64,000 nt of DNA, taken from NCBI GenBank assembly GCA_028752905.1, contig JAQNBH010000002.1:22207059-22271058 (forward strand), read 5' to 3'. Position numbers and translations under genes: made by a program. Each line of letters begins with the position of its first letter. The first letter of the stretch is position 1. Below, piece by piece: positions 11,870 through 24,619 of the stretch. The DNA comes from Cladorhizidae sp. MBARI D1340-BT2. Its lineage: Eukaryota; Porifera; Demospongiae; Poecilosclerida; Cladorhizidae. Below the pieces are notes generated by a model. The model was given only the letters and a program-made list of their open reading frames with translations, made no database searches and had not been told where the DNA came from.

Positions 11870-13078
11870 AACATGTTTAGCATCAAGTAAGAGTACAATT
11901 CATAACTGCCCTAATTAACAAGACCAAAGTCCCAGATTTTGTCAACTGATAGAGAAGGCCCTTATCTGCAACATGTGAACAGATTATCAATAAATGTAGT
12001 GGTTTTTCACTGGCAGGCCACCGCTTTGGCAACTGGAAAACGCCAGGAAAAATCCCAAACCTTACCACTTCAAATCACCATAACTTGCTAATACTTAGAG
12101 TACTCAAAATTTTGGCACGTACAAAAGACAGATAATTAGAAGGGCTATTCGGTGATATAAAAATTATCTTTTTTGGGTAAAGTGTAGAAAAGTTATGAGC
12201 TTCACGGCAAAAAAACAAGATTTTCGGGGGGAAAATGAGAAACATATAGACCAAATTAGGGCAAATATCAAGAACATGTTTAGCATCAAGTAAGAGTACA
12301 ATTCATAACTGCCCTAATTAACAAGACCAAAGTCCCAGATTTTGTCAACTGATAGAGAAGGCCCTTATCTGCAACATGTGAACAGATTATCAATAAATGT
12401 AGTGGTTTTTCACTGGCAGGCCACCGCTTTGGCAACTGGAAAACGCCAGGAAAAATCCCAAACCTTACCACTTCAAATCATCATAACTTCCTAATACTTA
12501 GAGTACTCAAAACTTTGGCACGTACAAAAGACAGATAATTAGAAGGGCTATCCGGTGATATAAAAATTATCTTTTTAGGGTAAAGTGTAGAATAGTTATG
12601 AGCTTCACGGCAAAAAAACAAGATTTTCGGGGGGAAAATGAGAAACATATAGACCAAATTAGGGCAAATATCAAGAACATGTTTAGCATCAAGTAAGAGT
12701 ACAATTCATAACTGCCCTAATTAACAAGACCAAAGTCCCAGATTTTGTCAACTGATAGAGAAGGCCCTTATCTGCAACATGTGAACAGATTATCAATAAA
12801 TGTAGTGGTTTTTCACTGGCAGGCCACCGCTTTGGCAACTGGAAAACGCCAGGAAAAATCCCAAACCTTACCACTTCAAATCACCATAACTTGCTAATAC
12901 TTAGAGTACTCAAAATTTTGGCACGTACAAAAGACAGATAATTAGAAGGGCTATTCGGTGATATAAAAATTATCTTTTTTGGGTAAAGTGTAGAAAAGTT
13001 ATGAGCTTCACGGCAAAAAAACAAGATTTTCGGGGGGGAAATGAGAAACATATAGACCAAATTAGGGCAAATATCAAG
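11870..13078. repeat. Run of 3 A units
   Basis: A monomers at 11,870, 12,273 and 12,676; the middle one is the catcat/ttcc subtype. Confidence 0.95.
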
Positions 13079-13535
13079 ATAGAGAACACATAATGAAACC
13101 TATCATTCGAATCATATCAAGTCCATTACAGTAAAGTTTGCAGAATATTATGGATGTTTGATATCAACAGAGAGCACAGAGAGAGACCTATCTTAATAGC
13201 TATATATCAAGTTTATTCAGTGAAGTGTGGAGAATCTATTTAGCATCAAGAGAGAGCAGAGAGAAACCTATCTTGTGATTCTATCAAGTCCATTACTGTG
13301 AAGTATGTGGAATATACGGATGTTTGGTATCAAGAGAGAGAACAGAGAGAGGCCTACCTTTAGAGCTATATATCAAGTCTATTCAGTGAAGTGTGGAGAA
13401 TCTATGAAGCTAACATCTTTAGCTCAAGATAGAGAACACTGAGAGATACCTATCTTGCAAGTCCATTACAGTGAAGTGTGCAGAATATATGGATGTTTGG
13501 TATCAAGAGAGAGCACTTGGAGAGTCCTATCTTAA
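13079..13535. repeat. B block, copy 7, truncated at its right end
   Basis: Only the first 457 of 506 bp are present. It stops at cctatcttaa and is joined directly to cataacttgc of an A unit. It also has private changes (aagtatgtgg, aacatctttagc). Confidence 0.93.
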
Positions 13536-13732
13536 CATAACTTGCTAATACTTAGAGTACTCAAAATTTTGGCACGTACAAAAGACAGATAATTAGAAGG
13601 GCTATTCGGTGATATAAAAATTATCTTTTTTGGGTAAAGTGTAAAAAGTTATGAGCTTCACGGCAAAAAAACAAGATTTTCGGGGGGAAAATGAGAAACA
13701 TATATATAGACCAAATTAGGGCAAATATCAAG
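13536..13732. repeat. Truncated A unit lacking the whole conserved core
   Basis: Only the variable half remains, starting at cataacttgc. Compared with an intact B+A unit, 49 bp of B and the first 209 bp of A are missing, 258 bp in one deletion. The unit also has a TA expansion (catatatatagacc, +4) and gtgtaaaaagtt (-1). It is the only A unit in the window without the core. Confidence 0.92.
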
Positions 13733-14238
13733 ATAGAGAACACATAATGAAACCTATCATTCGAATCATATCAAGTCCATTACAGTAAAGTTTGCAGAAT
13801 ATTATGGATGTTTGATATCAACAGAGAGCACAGAGAGAGACCTATCTTAATAGCTATATATCAAGTTTATTCAGTGAAGTGTGGAGAATCTATTTAGCAT
13901 TAAGAGAGAGCAGAGAGAAACCTATCTTGTGATTCTATCAAGTCCATTACTGTGAAGTATGCGGAATATACGGATGTTTGGTATCAAGAGAGAGAACAGA
14001 GAGAGGCCTACCTTTAGAGCTATATATCAAGTCTATTCAGTGAAGTGTGGAGAATCTATGAAGCTAACATGTTTAGCTCAAGATAGAGAACACTGAGAGA
14101 TACCTATCTTGCAAGTCCATTACAGTGAAGTGTGCAGAATATATGGATGTTTGGTATCAAGAGAGAGCACTTGGAGAGTCCTATCTTAATAGTGGTATAA
14201 CAAGTCTATTCAGTGAAGTGTGGATAATCTACGAAGCT
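13733..14238. repeat. B block, copy 8
   Basis: Complete copy; agcattaagag in place of agcatcaagag near 13,897. Confidence 0.95.
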
Positions 14239-16252
14239 AACATGTTTAGCATCAAGTAAGAGTACAATTCATAACTGCCCTAATTAACAAGACCAAAGTC
14301 CCAGATTTTGTCAACTGATAGAGAAGGCCCTTATCTGCAACATGTGAACAGATTATCAATAAATGTAGTGGTTTTTCACTGGCAGGCCACCGCTTTGGCA
14401 ACTGGAAAACGCCAGGAAAAATCCCAAACCTTACCACTTCAAATCATCATAACTTCCTAATACTTAGAGTACTCAAAACTTTGGCACGTACAAAAGACAG
14501 ATAATTAGAAGGGCTATCCGGTGATATAAAAATTTTCTTTTTGGGGTAAAGTGTAGAATAGTTATGAGCTTTACGGCAAAAAAACAAGATTTTCGGGGGG
14601 GAAATGAGAAACATATAGACCAAATTAGGGCAAATATAAAGAACATGTTTAGCATCAAGTAAGAGTACAATTCATAACTGCCCTAATTAACAAGACCAAA
14701 GTCCCAGATTTTGTCAACTGATAGAGAAGGCCCTTATCTGCAACATGTGAACAGATTATCAATAAATGTAGTGGTTTTTCACTGGCAGGCCACCGCTTTG
14801 GCAACTGGAAAACGCCAGGAAAAATCCCAAACCTTACCACTTCAAATCACCATAACTTGCTAATACTTAGAGTACTCAAAATTTTGGCACGTACAAAAGA
14901 CAGATAATTAGAAGGGCTATTCGGTGATATAAAAATTATCTTTTTTGGGTAAAGTGTAGAAAAGTTATGAGCTTCACGGCAAAAAAACAAGATTTTCGGG
15001 GGGAAAATGAGAAACATATAGACCAAATTAGGGCAAATATCAAGAACATGTTTAGCATCAAGTAAGAGTACAATTCATAACTGCCCTAATTAACAAGACC
15101 AAAGTCCCAGATTTTGTCAACTGATAGAGAAGGCCCTTATCTGCAACATGTGAACAGATTATCAATAAATGTAGTGGTTTTTCACTGGCAGGCCACCGCT
15201 TTGGCAACTGGAAAACGCCAGGAAAAATCCCAAACCTTACCACTTCAAATCACCATAACTTGCTAATACTTAGAGTACTCAAAATTTTGGCACGTACAAA
15301 AGACAGATAATTAGAAGAGCTATCCGGTGATATAAAAATTATCTTTTTTGGGTAAAGTGTAGAAAAGTTATGAGCTTCACGGCAAAAAAACAAGATTTTC
15401 GGGGGGGAAATGAGAAACATATAGACCAAATTAGGGCAAATATCAAGAACATGTTTAGCATCAAGTAAGAGTACAATTCAAACTGCCCTAATTAACAAGA
15501 CCAAAGTCCCAGATTTTGTCAACTGATAGAGAAGGCCCTTATCTGCAACATGTGAACAGATTATCAATAAATGTAGTGGTTTTTCACTGGCAGGCCACCG
15601 CTTTGGCAACTGGAAAACGCCAGGAAAAATCCCAAACCTTACCACTTCAAATCATCATAACTTCCTAATACTTAGAGTACTCAAAACTTTGGCACGTACA
15701 AAAGACAGATAATTAGAAGGGCTATCCGGTGATATAAAAATTATCTTTTTAGGGTAAAGTGTAGAATAGTTATGAGCTTCACGGCAAAAAAACAAGATTT
15801 TCGGGGGGAAAATGAGAAACATATAGACCAAATTAGGGCAAATATCAAGAACATGTTTAGCATCAAGTAAGAGTACAATTCATAACTGCCCTAATTAACA
15901 AGACCAAAGTCCCAGATTTTGTCAACTGATAGAGAAGGCCCTTATCTGCAACATGTGAACAGATTATCAATAAATGTAGTGGTTTTTCACTGGCAGGCCA
16001 CCGCTTTGGCAACTGGAAAACGCCAGGAAAAATCCCAAACCTTACCACTTCAAATCACCATAACTTGCTAATACTTAGAGTACTCAAAATTTTGGCACGT
16101 ACAAAAGACAGATAATTAGAAGAGCTATCCGGTGATATAAAAATTATCTTTTTTGGGTAAAGTGTAGAAAAGTTATGAGCTTCACGGCAAAAAAACAAGA
16201 TTTTCGGGGGGAAAATGAGAAACATATAGACCAAATTAGGGCAAATATCAAG
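14239..16252. repeat. Run of 5 A units, one with a 1-nt core deletion
   Basis: A monomers at 14,239, 14,642, 15,045, 15,448 and 15,850. The 14,239 unit has ttttcttttt, agctttacgg and aaatataaag. The 15,448 unit is 402 bp and carries the same caattcaaactg deletion as the unit at 8,947. Confidence 0.95.
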
Positions 16253-16758
16253 ATAGAGAACACATAATGAAACCTATCATTCGAATCATATCAAGTCCAT
16301 TACAGTAAAGTTTGCAGAATATTATGGATGTTTGATATCAACAGAGAGCACAGAGAGAGACCTATCTTAATAGCTATATATCAAGTTTATTCAGTGAAGT
16401 GTGGAGAATCTATTTAGCATCAAGAGAGAGCAGAGAGAAACCTATCTTGTGATTCTATCAAGTCCATTACTGTGAAGTATGCGGAATATACGGATGTTTG
16501 GTATCAAGAGAGAGAACAGAGAGAGGCCTACCTTTAGAGCTATATATCAAGTCTATTCAGTGAAGTGTGGAGAATCTATGAAGCTAACATGTTTAGCTCA
16601 AGATAGAGAACACTGAGAGATACCTATCTTGCAAGTCCATTACAGTGAAGTGTGCAGAATATATGGATGTTTGGTATCAAGAGAGAGCACTTGGAGAGTC
16701 CTATCTTAATAGTGGTATAACAAGTCTATTCAGTGAAGTGTGGATAATCTACGAAGCT
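16253..16758. repeat. B block, copy 9
   Basis: Complete 506-bp copy; followed by the longest A run of domain 1. Confidence 0.95.
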
Positions 16759-19700
16759 AACATGTTTAGCATCAAGTAAGAGTACAATTCATAACTGCCC
16801 TAATTAACAAGACCAAAGTCCCAGATTTTGTCAACTGATAGAGAAGGCCCTTATCTGCAACATGTGAACAGATTATCAATAAATGTAGTGGTTTTTCACT
16901 GGCAGGCCACCGCTTTGGCAACTGGAAAACGCCAGGAAAAATCCCAAACCTTACCACTTCAAATCATCATAACTTCCTAATACTTAGAGTACTCAAAACT
17001 TTGGCACGTACAAAAGACAGATAATTAGAAGGGCTATCCGGTGATATAAAAATTATCTTTTTAGGGTAAAGTGTAGAATAGTTATGAGCTTCACGGCAAA
17101 AAAACAAGATTTTCGGGGGGAAAATGAGAAACATATAGACCAAATTAGGGCAAATATCAAGAACATGTTTAGCATCAAGTAAGAGTACAATTCATAACTG
17201 CCCTAATTAACAAGACCAAAGTCCCAGATTTTGTCAACTGATAGAGAAGGCCCTTATCTGCAACATGTGAACAGATTATCAATAAATGTAGTGGTTTTTC
17301 ACTGGCAGGCCACCGCTTTGGCAACTGGAAAACGCCAGGAAAAATCCCAAACCTTACCACTTCAAATCACCATAACTTGCTAATACTTAGAGTACTCAAA
17401 ATTTTGGCACGTACAAAAGACAGATAATTAGAAGGGCTATTCGGTGATATAAAAATTATCTTTTTTGGGTAAAGTGTAGAAAAGTTATGAGCTTCACGGC
17501 AAAAAAACAAGATTTTCGGGGGGGGAATGAGAAACATATAGACCAAATTAGGGCAAATATCAAGAACATGTTTAGCATCAAGTAAGAGTACAATTCATAA
17601 CTGCCCTAATTAACAAGACCAAAGTCCCAGATTTTGTCAACTGATAGAGAAGGCCCTTATCTGCAACATGTGAACAGATTATCAATAAATGTAGTGGTTT
17701 TTCACTGGCAGGCCACCGCTTTGGCAACTGGAAAACGCCAGGAAAAATCCCAAACCTTACCACTTCAAATCATCATAACTTCCTAATACTTAGAGTACTC
17801 AAAACTTTGGCACGTACAAAAGACAGATAATTAGAAGGGCTATCCGGTGATATAAAAATTTTCTTTTTGGGGTAAAGTGTAGAATAGTTATGAGCTTCAC
17901 GGCAAAAAAACAAGATTTTCGGGGGGAAAATGAGAAACATATAGACCAAATTAGGGCAAATATCAAGAACATGTTTAGCATCAAGTAAGAGTACAATTCA
18001 TAACTGCCCTAATTAACAAGACCAAAGTCCCAGATTTTGTCAACTGATAGAGAAGGCCCTTATCTGCAACATGTGAACAGATTATCAATAAATGTAGTGG
18101 TTTTTCACTGGCAGGCCACCGCTTTGGCAACTGGAAAACGCCAGGAAAAATCCCAAACCTTACCACTTCAAATCACCATAACTTGCTAATACTTAGAGTA
18201 CTCAAAATTTTGGCACGTACAAAAGACAGATAATTAGAAGGGCTATTCGGTGATATAAAAATTATCTTTTTTGGGTAAAGTGTAGAAAAGTTATGAGCTT
18301 CACGGCAAAAAAACAAGATTTTCGGGGGGGGAATGAGAAACATATAGACCAAATTAGGGCAAATATCAAGAACATGTTTAGCATCAAGTAAGAGTACAAT
18401 TCATAACTGCCCTAATTAACAAGACCAAAGTCCCAGATTTTGTCAACTGATAGAGAAGGCCCTTATCTGCAACATGTGAACAGATTATCAATAAATGTAG
18501 TGGTTTTTCACTGGCAGGCCACCGCTTTGGCAACTGGAAAACGCCAGGAAAAATCCCAAACCTTACCACTTCAAATCATCATAACTTCCTAATACTTAGA
18601 GTACTCAAAACTTTGGCACGTACAAAAGACAGATAATTAGAAGGGCTATCCGGTGATATAAAAATTTTCTTTTTGGGGTAAAGTGTAGAATAGTTATGAG
18701 CTTCACGGCAAAAAAACAAGATTTTCGGGGGGGAAATGAGAAACATATAGACCAAATTAGGGCAAATATCAAGAACATGTTTAGCATCAAGTAAGAGTAC
18801 AATTCATAACTGCCCTAATTAACAAGACCAAAGTCCCAGATTTTGTCAACTGATAGAGAAGGCCCTTATCTGCAACATGTGAACAGATTATCAATAAATG
18901 TAGTGGTTTTTCACTGGCAGGCCACCGCTTTGGCAACTGGAAAACGCCAGGAAAAATCCCAAACCTTACCACTTCAAATCATCATAACTTCCTAATACTT
19001 AGAGTACTCAAAACTTTGGCACGTACAAAAGACAGATAATTAGAAGGGCTATCCGGTGATATAAAAATTATCTTTTTAGGGTAAAGTGTAGAATAGTTAT
19101 GAGCTTCACGGCAAAAAAACAAGATTTTCGGGGGGAAAATGAGAAACATATAGACCAAATTAGGGCAAATATCAAGAACATGTTTAGCATCAAGTAAGAG
19201 TACAATTCATAACTGCCCTAATTAACAAGACCAAAGTCCCAGATTTTGTCAACTGATAGAGAAGGCCCTTATCTGCAACATGTGAACAGATTATCAATAA
19301 ATGTAGTGGTTTTTCACTGGCAGGCCACCGCTTTGGCAACTGGAAAACGCCAGGAAAAATCCCAAACCTTACCACTTCAAATCACCATAACTTGCTAATA
19401 CTTAGAGTACTCAAAATTTTGGCACGTACAAAAGACAGATAATTAGAAGGGCTATTCGGTGATATAAAAATTATCTTTTTTGGGTAAAGTGTAGAAAAGT
19501 TATGAGCTTCACGGCAAAAAAACAAGATTTTCGGGGGGGAAATGAGAAACATATAGACCAAATTAGGGCAAATATCAAGAACATGTTTAGCATCAAGTAA
19601 GAGTACAATTCATAACTGCCCTAATTAACAAGACCAAAGTCCCAGATTTTGTCAACTGATAGAGAAGGCCCTTATCTGCAACATGTGAACAGATTATCAA

Positions 19701-22700
19701 TAAATGTAGTGGTTTTTCACTGGCAGGCCACCGCTTTGGCAACTGGAAAACGCCAGGAAAAATCCCAAACCTTACCACTTCAAATCATCATAACTTCCTA
19801 ATACTTAGAGTACTCAAAACTTTGGCACGTACAAAAGACAGATAATTAGAAGGGCTATCCGGTGATATAAAAATTATCTTTTTAGGGTAAAGTGTAGAAT
19901 AGTTATGAGCTTCACGGCAAAAAAACAAGATTTTCGGGGGGAAAATGAGAAACATATAGACCAAATTAGGGCAAATATCAAGAACATGTTTAGCATCAAG
20001 TAAGAGTACAATTCATAACTGCCCTAATTAACAAGACCAAAGTCCCAGATTTTGTCAACTGATAGATAAGGCCCTTATCTGCAACATGTGAACAGATTAT
20101 CAATAAATGTAGTGGTTTTTCACTGGCAGGCCACCGCTTTGGCAACTGGAAAACGCCAGGAAAAATCCCAAACCTTACCACTTCAAATCACCATAACTTG
20201 CTAATACTTAGAGTACTCAAAATTTTGGCACGTACAAAAGACAGATAATTAGAAGAGCTATCCGGTGATATAAAAATTATCTTTTTTGGGTAAAGTGTAG
20301 AAAAGTTATGAGCTTCACGGCAAAAAAACAAGATTTTCGGGGGGGAAATGAGAAACATATAGACCAAATTAGGGCAAATATCAAGAACATGTTTAGCATC
20401 AAGTAAGAGTACAATTCAAACTGCCCTAATTAACAAGACCAAAGTCCCAGATTTTGTCAACTGATAGAGAAGGCCCTTATCTGCAACATGTGAACAGATT
20501 ATCAATAAATGTAGTGGTTTTTCACTGGCAGGCCACCGCTTTGGCAACTGGAAAACGCCAGGAAAAATCCCAAACCTTACCACTTCAAATCATCATAACT
20601 TCCTAATACTTAGAGTACTCAAAACTTTGGCACGTACAAAAGACAGATAATTAGAAGGGCTATCCGGTGATATAAAAATTATCTTTTTAAGGTAAAGTGT
20701 AGAATAGTTATGAGCTTCACGGCAAAAAAACAAGATTTTCGGGGGGGAAATGAGAAACATATAGACCAAATTAGGGCAAATATCAAGAACATGTTTAGCA
20801 TCAAGTAAGAGTACAATTCATAACTGCCCTAATTAACAAGACCAAAGTCCCAGATTTTGTCAACTGATAGAGAAGGCCCTTATCTGCAACATGTGAACAG
20901 ATTATCAATAAATGTAGTGGTTTTTCACTGGCAGGCCACCGCTTTGGCAACTGGAAAACGCCAGGAAAAATCCCAAACCTTACCACTTCAAATCATCATA
21001 ACTTGCTAATACTTAGAGTACTCAAAATTTTGGCACGTACAAAAGACAGATAATTAGAAGGGCTATCCGGTGATATAAAAATTATCTTTTTAGGGTAAAG
21101 TGTAGAAAAGTTATGAGCTTCACGGCAAAAAAACAAGATTTTCGGGGGGAAAATGAGAAACATATAGACCAAATTAGGGCAAATATCAAGAACATGTTTA
21201 GCATCAAGTAAGAGTACAATTCATAACTGCCCTAATTAACAAGACCAAAGTCCCAGATTTTGTCAACTGATAGAGAAGGCCCTTATCTGCAACATGTGAA
21301 CAGATTATCAATAAATGTAGTGGTTTTTCACTGGCAGGCCACCGCTTTGGCAACTGGAAAACGCCAGGAAAAATCCCAAACCTTACCACTTCAAATCATC
21401 ATAACTTCCTAATACTTAGAGTACTCAAAACTTTGGTACGTACAAAAGACAGATAATTAGAAGGGCTATCCGGTGATATAAAAATTATCTTTTTAGGGTA
21501 AAGTGTAGAATAGTTATGAGCTTCACGGCAAAAAAACAAGATTTTCGGGGGGGAAATGAGAAACATATAGACCAAATTAGGGCAAATATCAAGAACATGT
21601 TTAGCATCAAGTAAGAGTACAATTCATAACTGCCCTAATTAACAAGACCAAAGTCCCAGATTTTGTCAACTGATAGAGAAGGCCCTTATCTGCAACATGT
21701 GAACAGATTATCAATAAATGTAGTGGTTTTTCACTGGCAGGCCACCGCTTTGGCAACTGGAAAACGCCAGGAAAAATCCCAAACCTTACCACTTCAAATC
21801 ACCATAACTTGCTAATACTTAGAGTACTCAAAATTTTGGCACGTACAAAAGACAGATAATTAGAAGGGCTATCCGGTGATATAAAAATTATCTTTTTAGG
21901 GTAAAGTGTAGAAAAGTTATGAGCTTCACGGCAAAAAAACAAGATTTTCGGGGGGAAAATGAGAAACATATAGACCAAATTAGGGCAAATATCAAGAACA
22001 TGTTTAGCATCAAGTAAGAGTACAATTCATAACTGCCCTAATTAACAAGACCAAAGTCCCAGATTTTGTCAACTGATAGAGAAGGCCCTTATCTGCAACA
22101 TGTGAACAGATTATCAATAAATGTAGTGGTTTTTCACTGGCAGGCCACCGCTTTGGCAACTGGAAAACGCCAGGAAAAATCCCAAACCTTACCACTTCAA
22201 ATCACCATAACTTGCTAATACTTAGAGTACTCAAAATTTTGGCACGTACAAAAGACAGATAATTAGAAGGGCTATTCGGTGATATAAAAATTATCTTTTT
22301 TGGGTAAAGTGTAGAAAAGTTATGAGCTTCACGGCAAAAAAACAAGATTTTCGGGGGGGAAATGAGAAACATATAGACCAAATTAGGGCAAATATCAAGA
22401 ACATGTTTAGCATCAAGTAAGAGTACAATTCATAACTGCCCTAATTAACAAGACCAAAGTCCCAGATTTTGTCAACTGATAGAGAAGGCCCTTATCTGCA
22501 ACATGTGAACAGATTATCAATAAATGTAGTGGTTTTCACTGGCAGGCCACCGCTTTGGCAACTGGAAAACGCCAGGAAAGATCCCAAACCTTACCACTTC
22601 AAATCACCATAACTTGCTAATACTTAGAGTACTTAAAATTTTGGCACGTACAAAAGACAGATAATTAGAAGAGCTATCCGGTGATATAAAAATTATCTTT

Positions 22701-22801
22701 TTTGGGTAAAGTGTAGAAAAGTTATGAGCTTCACGGCAAAAAAACAAGATTTTCGGGGGGAAAATGAGAAACATATAGACCAAATTAGGGCAAATATCAA
22801 G
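16759..22801. repeat. Run of 15 A units, two with 1-nt core deletions
   Basis: Units start at 16,759 and continue every 403 bp. Those at 17,162-18,773 form an 806-bp dimer repeated twice, marked by eight G in the first member and ttttcttttt in the second. The unit near 20,386 shares the caattcaaactg deletion. The unit near 22,400 has a private deletion (tggttttcac), plus gaaagatcc and gtacttaaaa. Confidence 0.95.
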
Positions 22802-23307
22802 ATAGAGAACACATAATGAAACCTATCATTCGAATCATATCAAGTCCATTACAGTAAAGTGTGCAGAATATTATGGATGTTTGATATCAACAGAGAGCAC
22901 AGAGAGAGACCTATCTTAATAGCTATATATCAAGTTTATTCAGTGAAGTGTGGAGAATCTATTTAGCATCAAGAGAGAGCAGAGAGAAACCTATCTTGTG
23001 ATTCTATCAAGTCCATTACTGTGAAGTATGCGGAATATACGGATGTTTGGTATCAAGAGAGAGAACAGAGAGAGGCCTACCTTTAGAGCTATATATCAAG
23101 TCTATTCAGTGAAGTGTGGAGAATCTATGAAGCTAACATGTTTAGCTCAAGATAGAGAACACTGAGAGATACCTATCTTGCAAGTCCATTACAGTGAAGT
23201 GTGCAGAATATATGGATGTTTGGTATCAAGAGAGAGCACTTGGAGAGTCCTATCTTAATAGCTGTATAACAAGTCTATTCAGTGAAGTGTGGATAATCTA
23301 CGAAGCT
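22802..23307. repeat. B block, copy 10
   Basis: Complete copy with aagtgtgcag instead of aagtttgcag near its start and tagctgtataac near its end. Copy 11 shares both changes, so the two come from one duplication. Confidence 0.95.
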
Positions 23308-24113
23308 AACATGTTTAGCATCAAGTAAGAGTACAATTCATAACTGCCCTAATTAACAAGACCAAAGTCCCAGATTTTGTCAACTGATAGAGAAGGCCCT
23401 TATCTGCAACATGTGAACAGATTATCAATAAATGTAGTGGTTTTTCACTGGCAGGCCACCGCTTTGGCAACTGGAAAACGCCAGGAAAAATCCCAAACCT
23501 TACCACTTCAAATCACCATAACTTGCTAATACTTAGAGTACTCAAAATTTTGGCACGTATAAAAGACAGATAATTAGAAGAGCTATCCGGTGATATAAAA
23601 ATTATCTTTTTTGGGTAAAGTGTAGAAAAGTTATGAGCTTCACGGCAAAAAAACAAGATTTTCGGGGGGGAAATGAGAAACATATAGACCAAATTAGGGC
23701 AAATATCAAGAACATGTTTAGCATCAAGTAAGAGTACAATTCATAACTGCCCTAATTAACAAGACCAAAGTCCCAGATTTTGTCAACTGATAGAGAAGGC
23801 CCTTATCTGCAACATGTGAACAGATTATCAATAAATGTAGTGGTTTTTCACTGGCAGGCCACCGCTTTGGCAACTGGAAAACGCCAGGAAAAATCCCAAA
23901 CCTTACCACTTCAAATCACCATAACTTGCTAATACTTAGAGTACTCAAAATTTTGGCACGTACAAAAGACAGATAATTAGAAGAGCTATCCGGTGATATA
24001 AAAATTATCTTTTTTGGGTAAAGTGTAGAAAAGTTATGAGCTTCACGGCAAAAAAACAAGATTTTCGGGGGGGAAATGAGAAACATATAGACCAAATTAG
24101 GGCAAATATCAAG
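23308..24113. repeat. Run of 2 A units
   Basis: A monomers at 23,308 (with cacgtataaaag) and 23,711. With copy 10 of B they form a 1,312-bp segment; the following B copy and A unit repeat its start. Confidence 0.95.
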
Positions 24114-24619
24114 ATAGAGAACACATAATGAAACCTATCATTCGAATCATATCAAGTCCATTACAGTAAAGTGTGCAGAATATTATGGATGTTTGATATC
24201 AACAGAGAGCACAGAGAGAGACCTATCTTAATAGCTATATATCAAGTTTATTCAGTGAAGTGTGGAGAATCTATTTAGCATCAAGAGAGAGCAGAGAGAA
24301 ACCTATCTTGTGATTCTATCAAGTCCATTACTGTGAAGTATGCGGAATATACGGATGTTTGGTATCAAGAGAGAGAACAGAGAGAGGCCTACCTTTAGAG
24401 CTATATATCAAGTCTATTCAGTGAAGTGTGGAGAATCTATGAAGCTAACATGGTTAGCTCAAGATAGAGAACACTGAGAGATACCTATCTTGCAAGTCCA
24501 TTACAGTGAAGTGTGCAGAATATATGGATGTTTGGTATCAAGAGAGAGCACTTGGAGAGTCCTATCTTAATAGCTGTATAACAAGTCTATTCAGTGAAGT
24601 GTGGATAATCTACGAAGCT
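24114..24619. repeat. B block, copy 11 (last one)
   Basis: Complete copy; aacatggttagc in place of aacatgtttagc near 24,449. No B sequence is found in the remaining 39 kb. Confidence 0.95.

Larger units (their letters stand above)
1..24619. repeat. Satellite domain 1: mixed array of 403-bp A units and 506-bp B blocks
   Basis: Read directly: 47 complete A monomers in runs of 2, 3, 5, 7 or 15, separated by eleven B blocks. Where a B block precedes an A unit the local period is 909 bp; otherwise it is 403 bp. Two main A subtypes occur here. One has catcataacttcc, aaactttgg, atccgg and gtagaatag in its second half. The other has caccataacttgc, aaattttgg, attcgg or atccgg, and gtagaaaag. No protein-coding gene is supported. 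The only open frames are short, start with GTG or TTG and recur in every monomer. Confidence 0.97.

Noticed and set aside
1..24619. CRISPR array
   Set aside because: Repeat units of 403-909 bp without short repeat and unique spacer structure, in a eukaryotic context.
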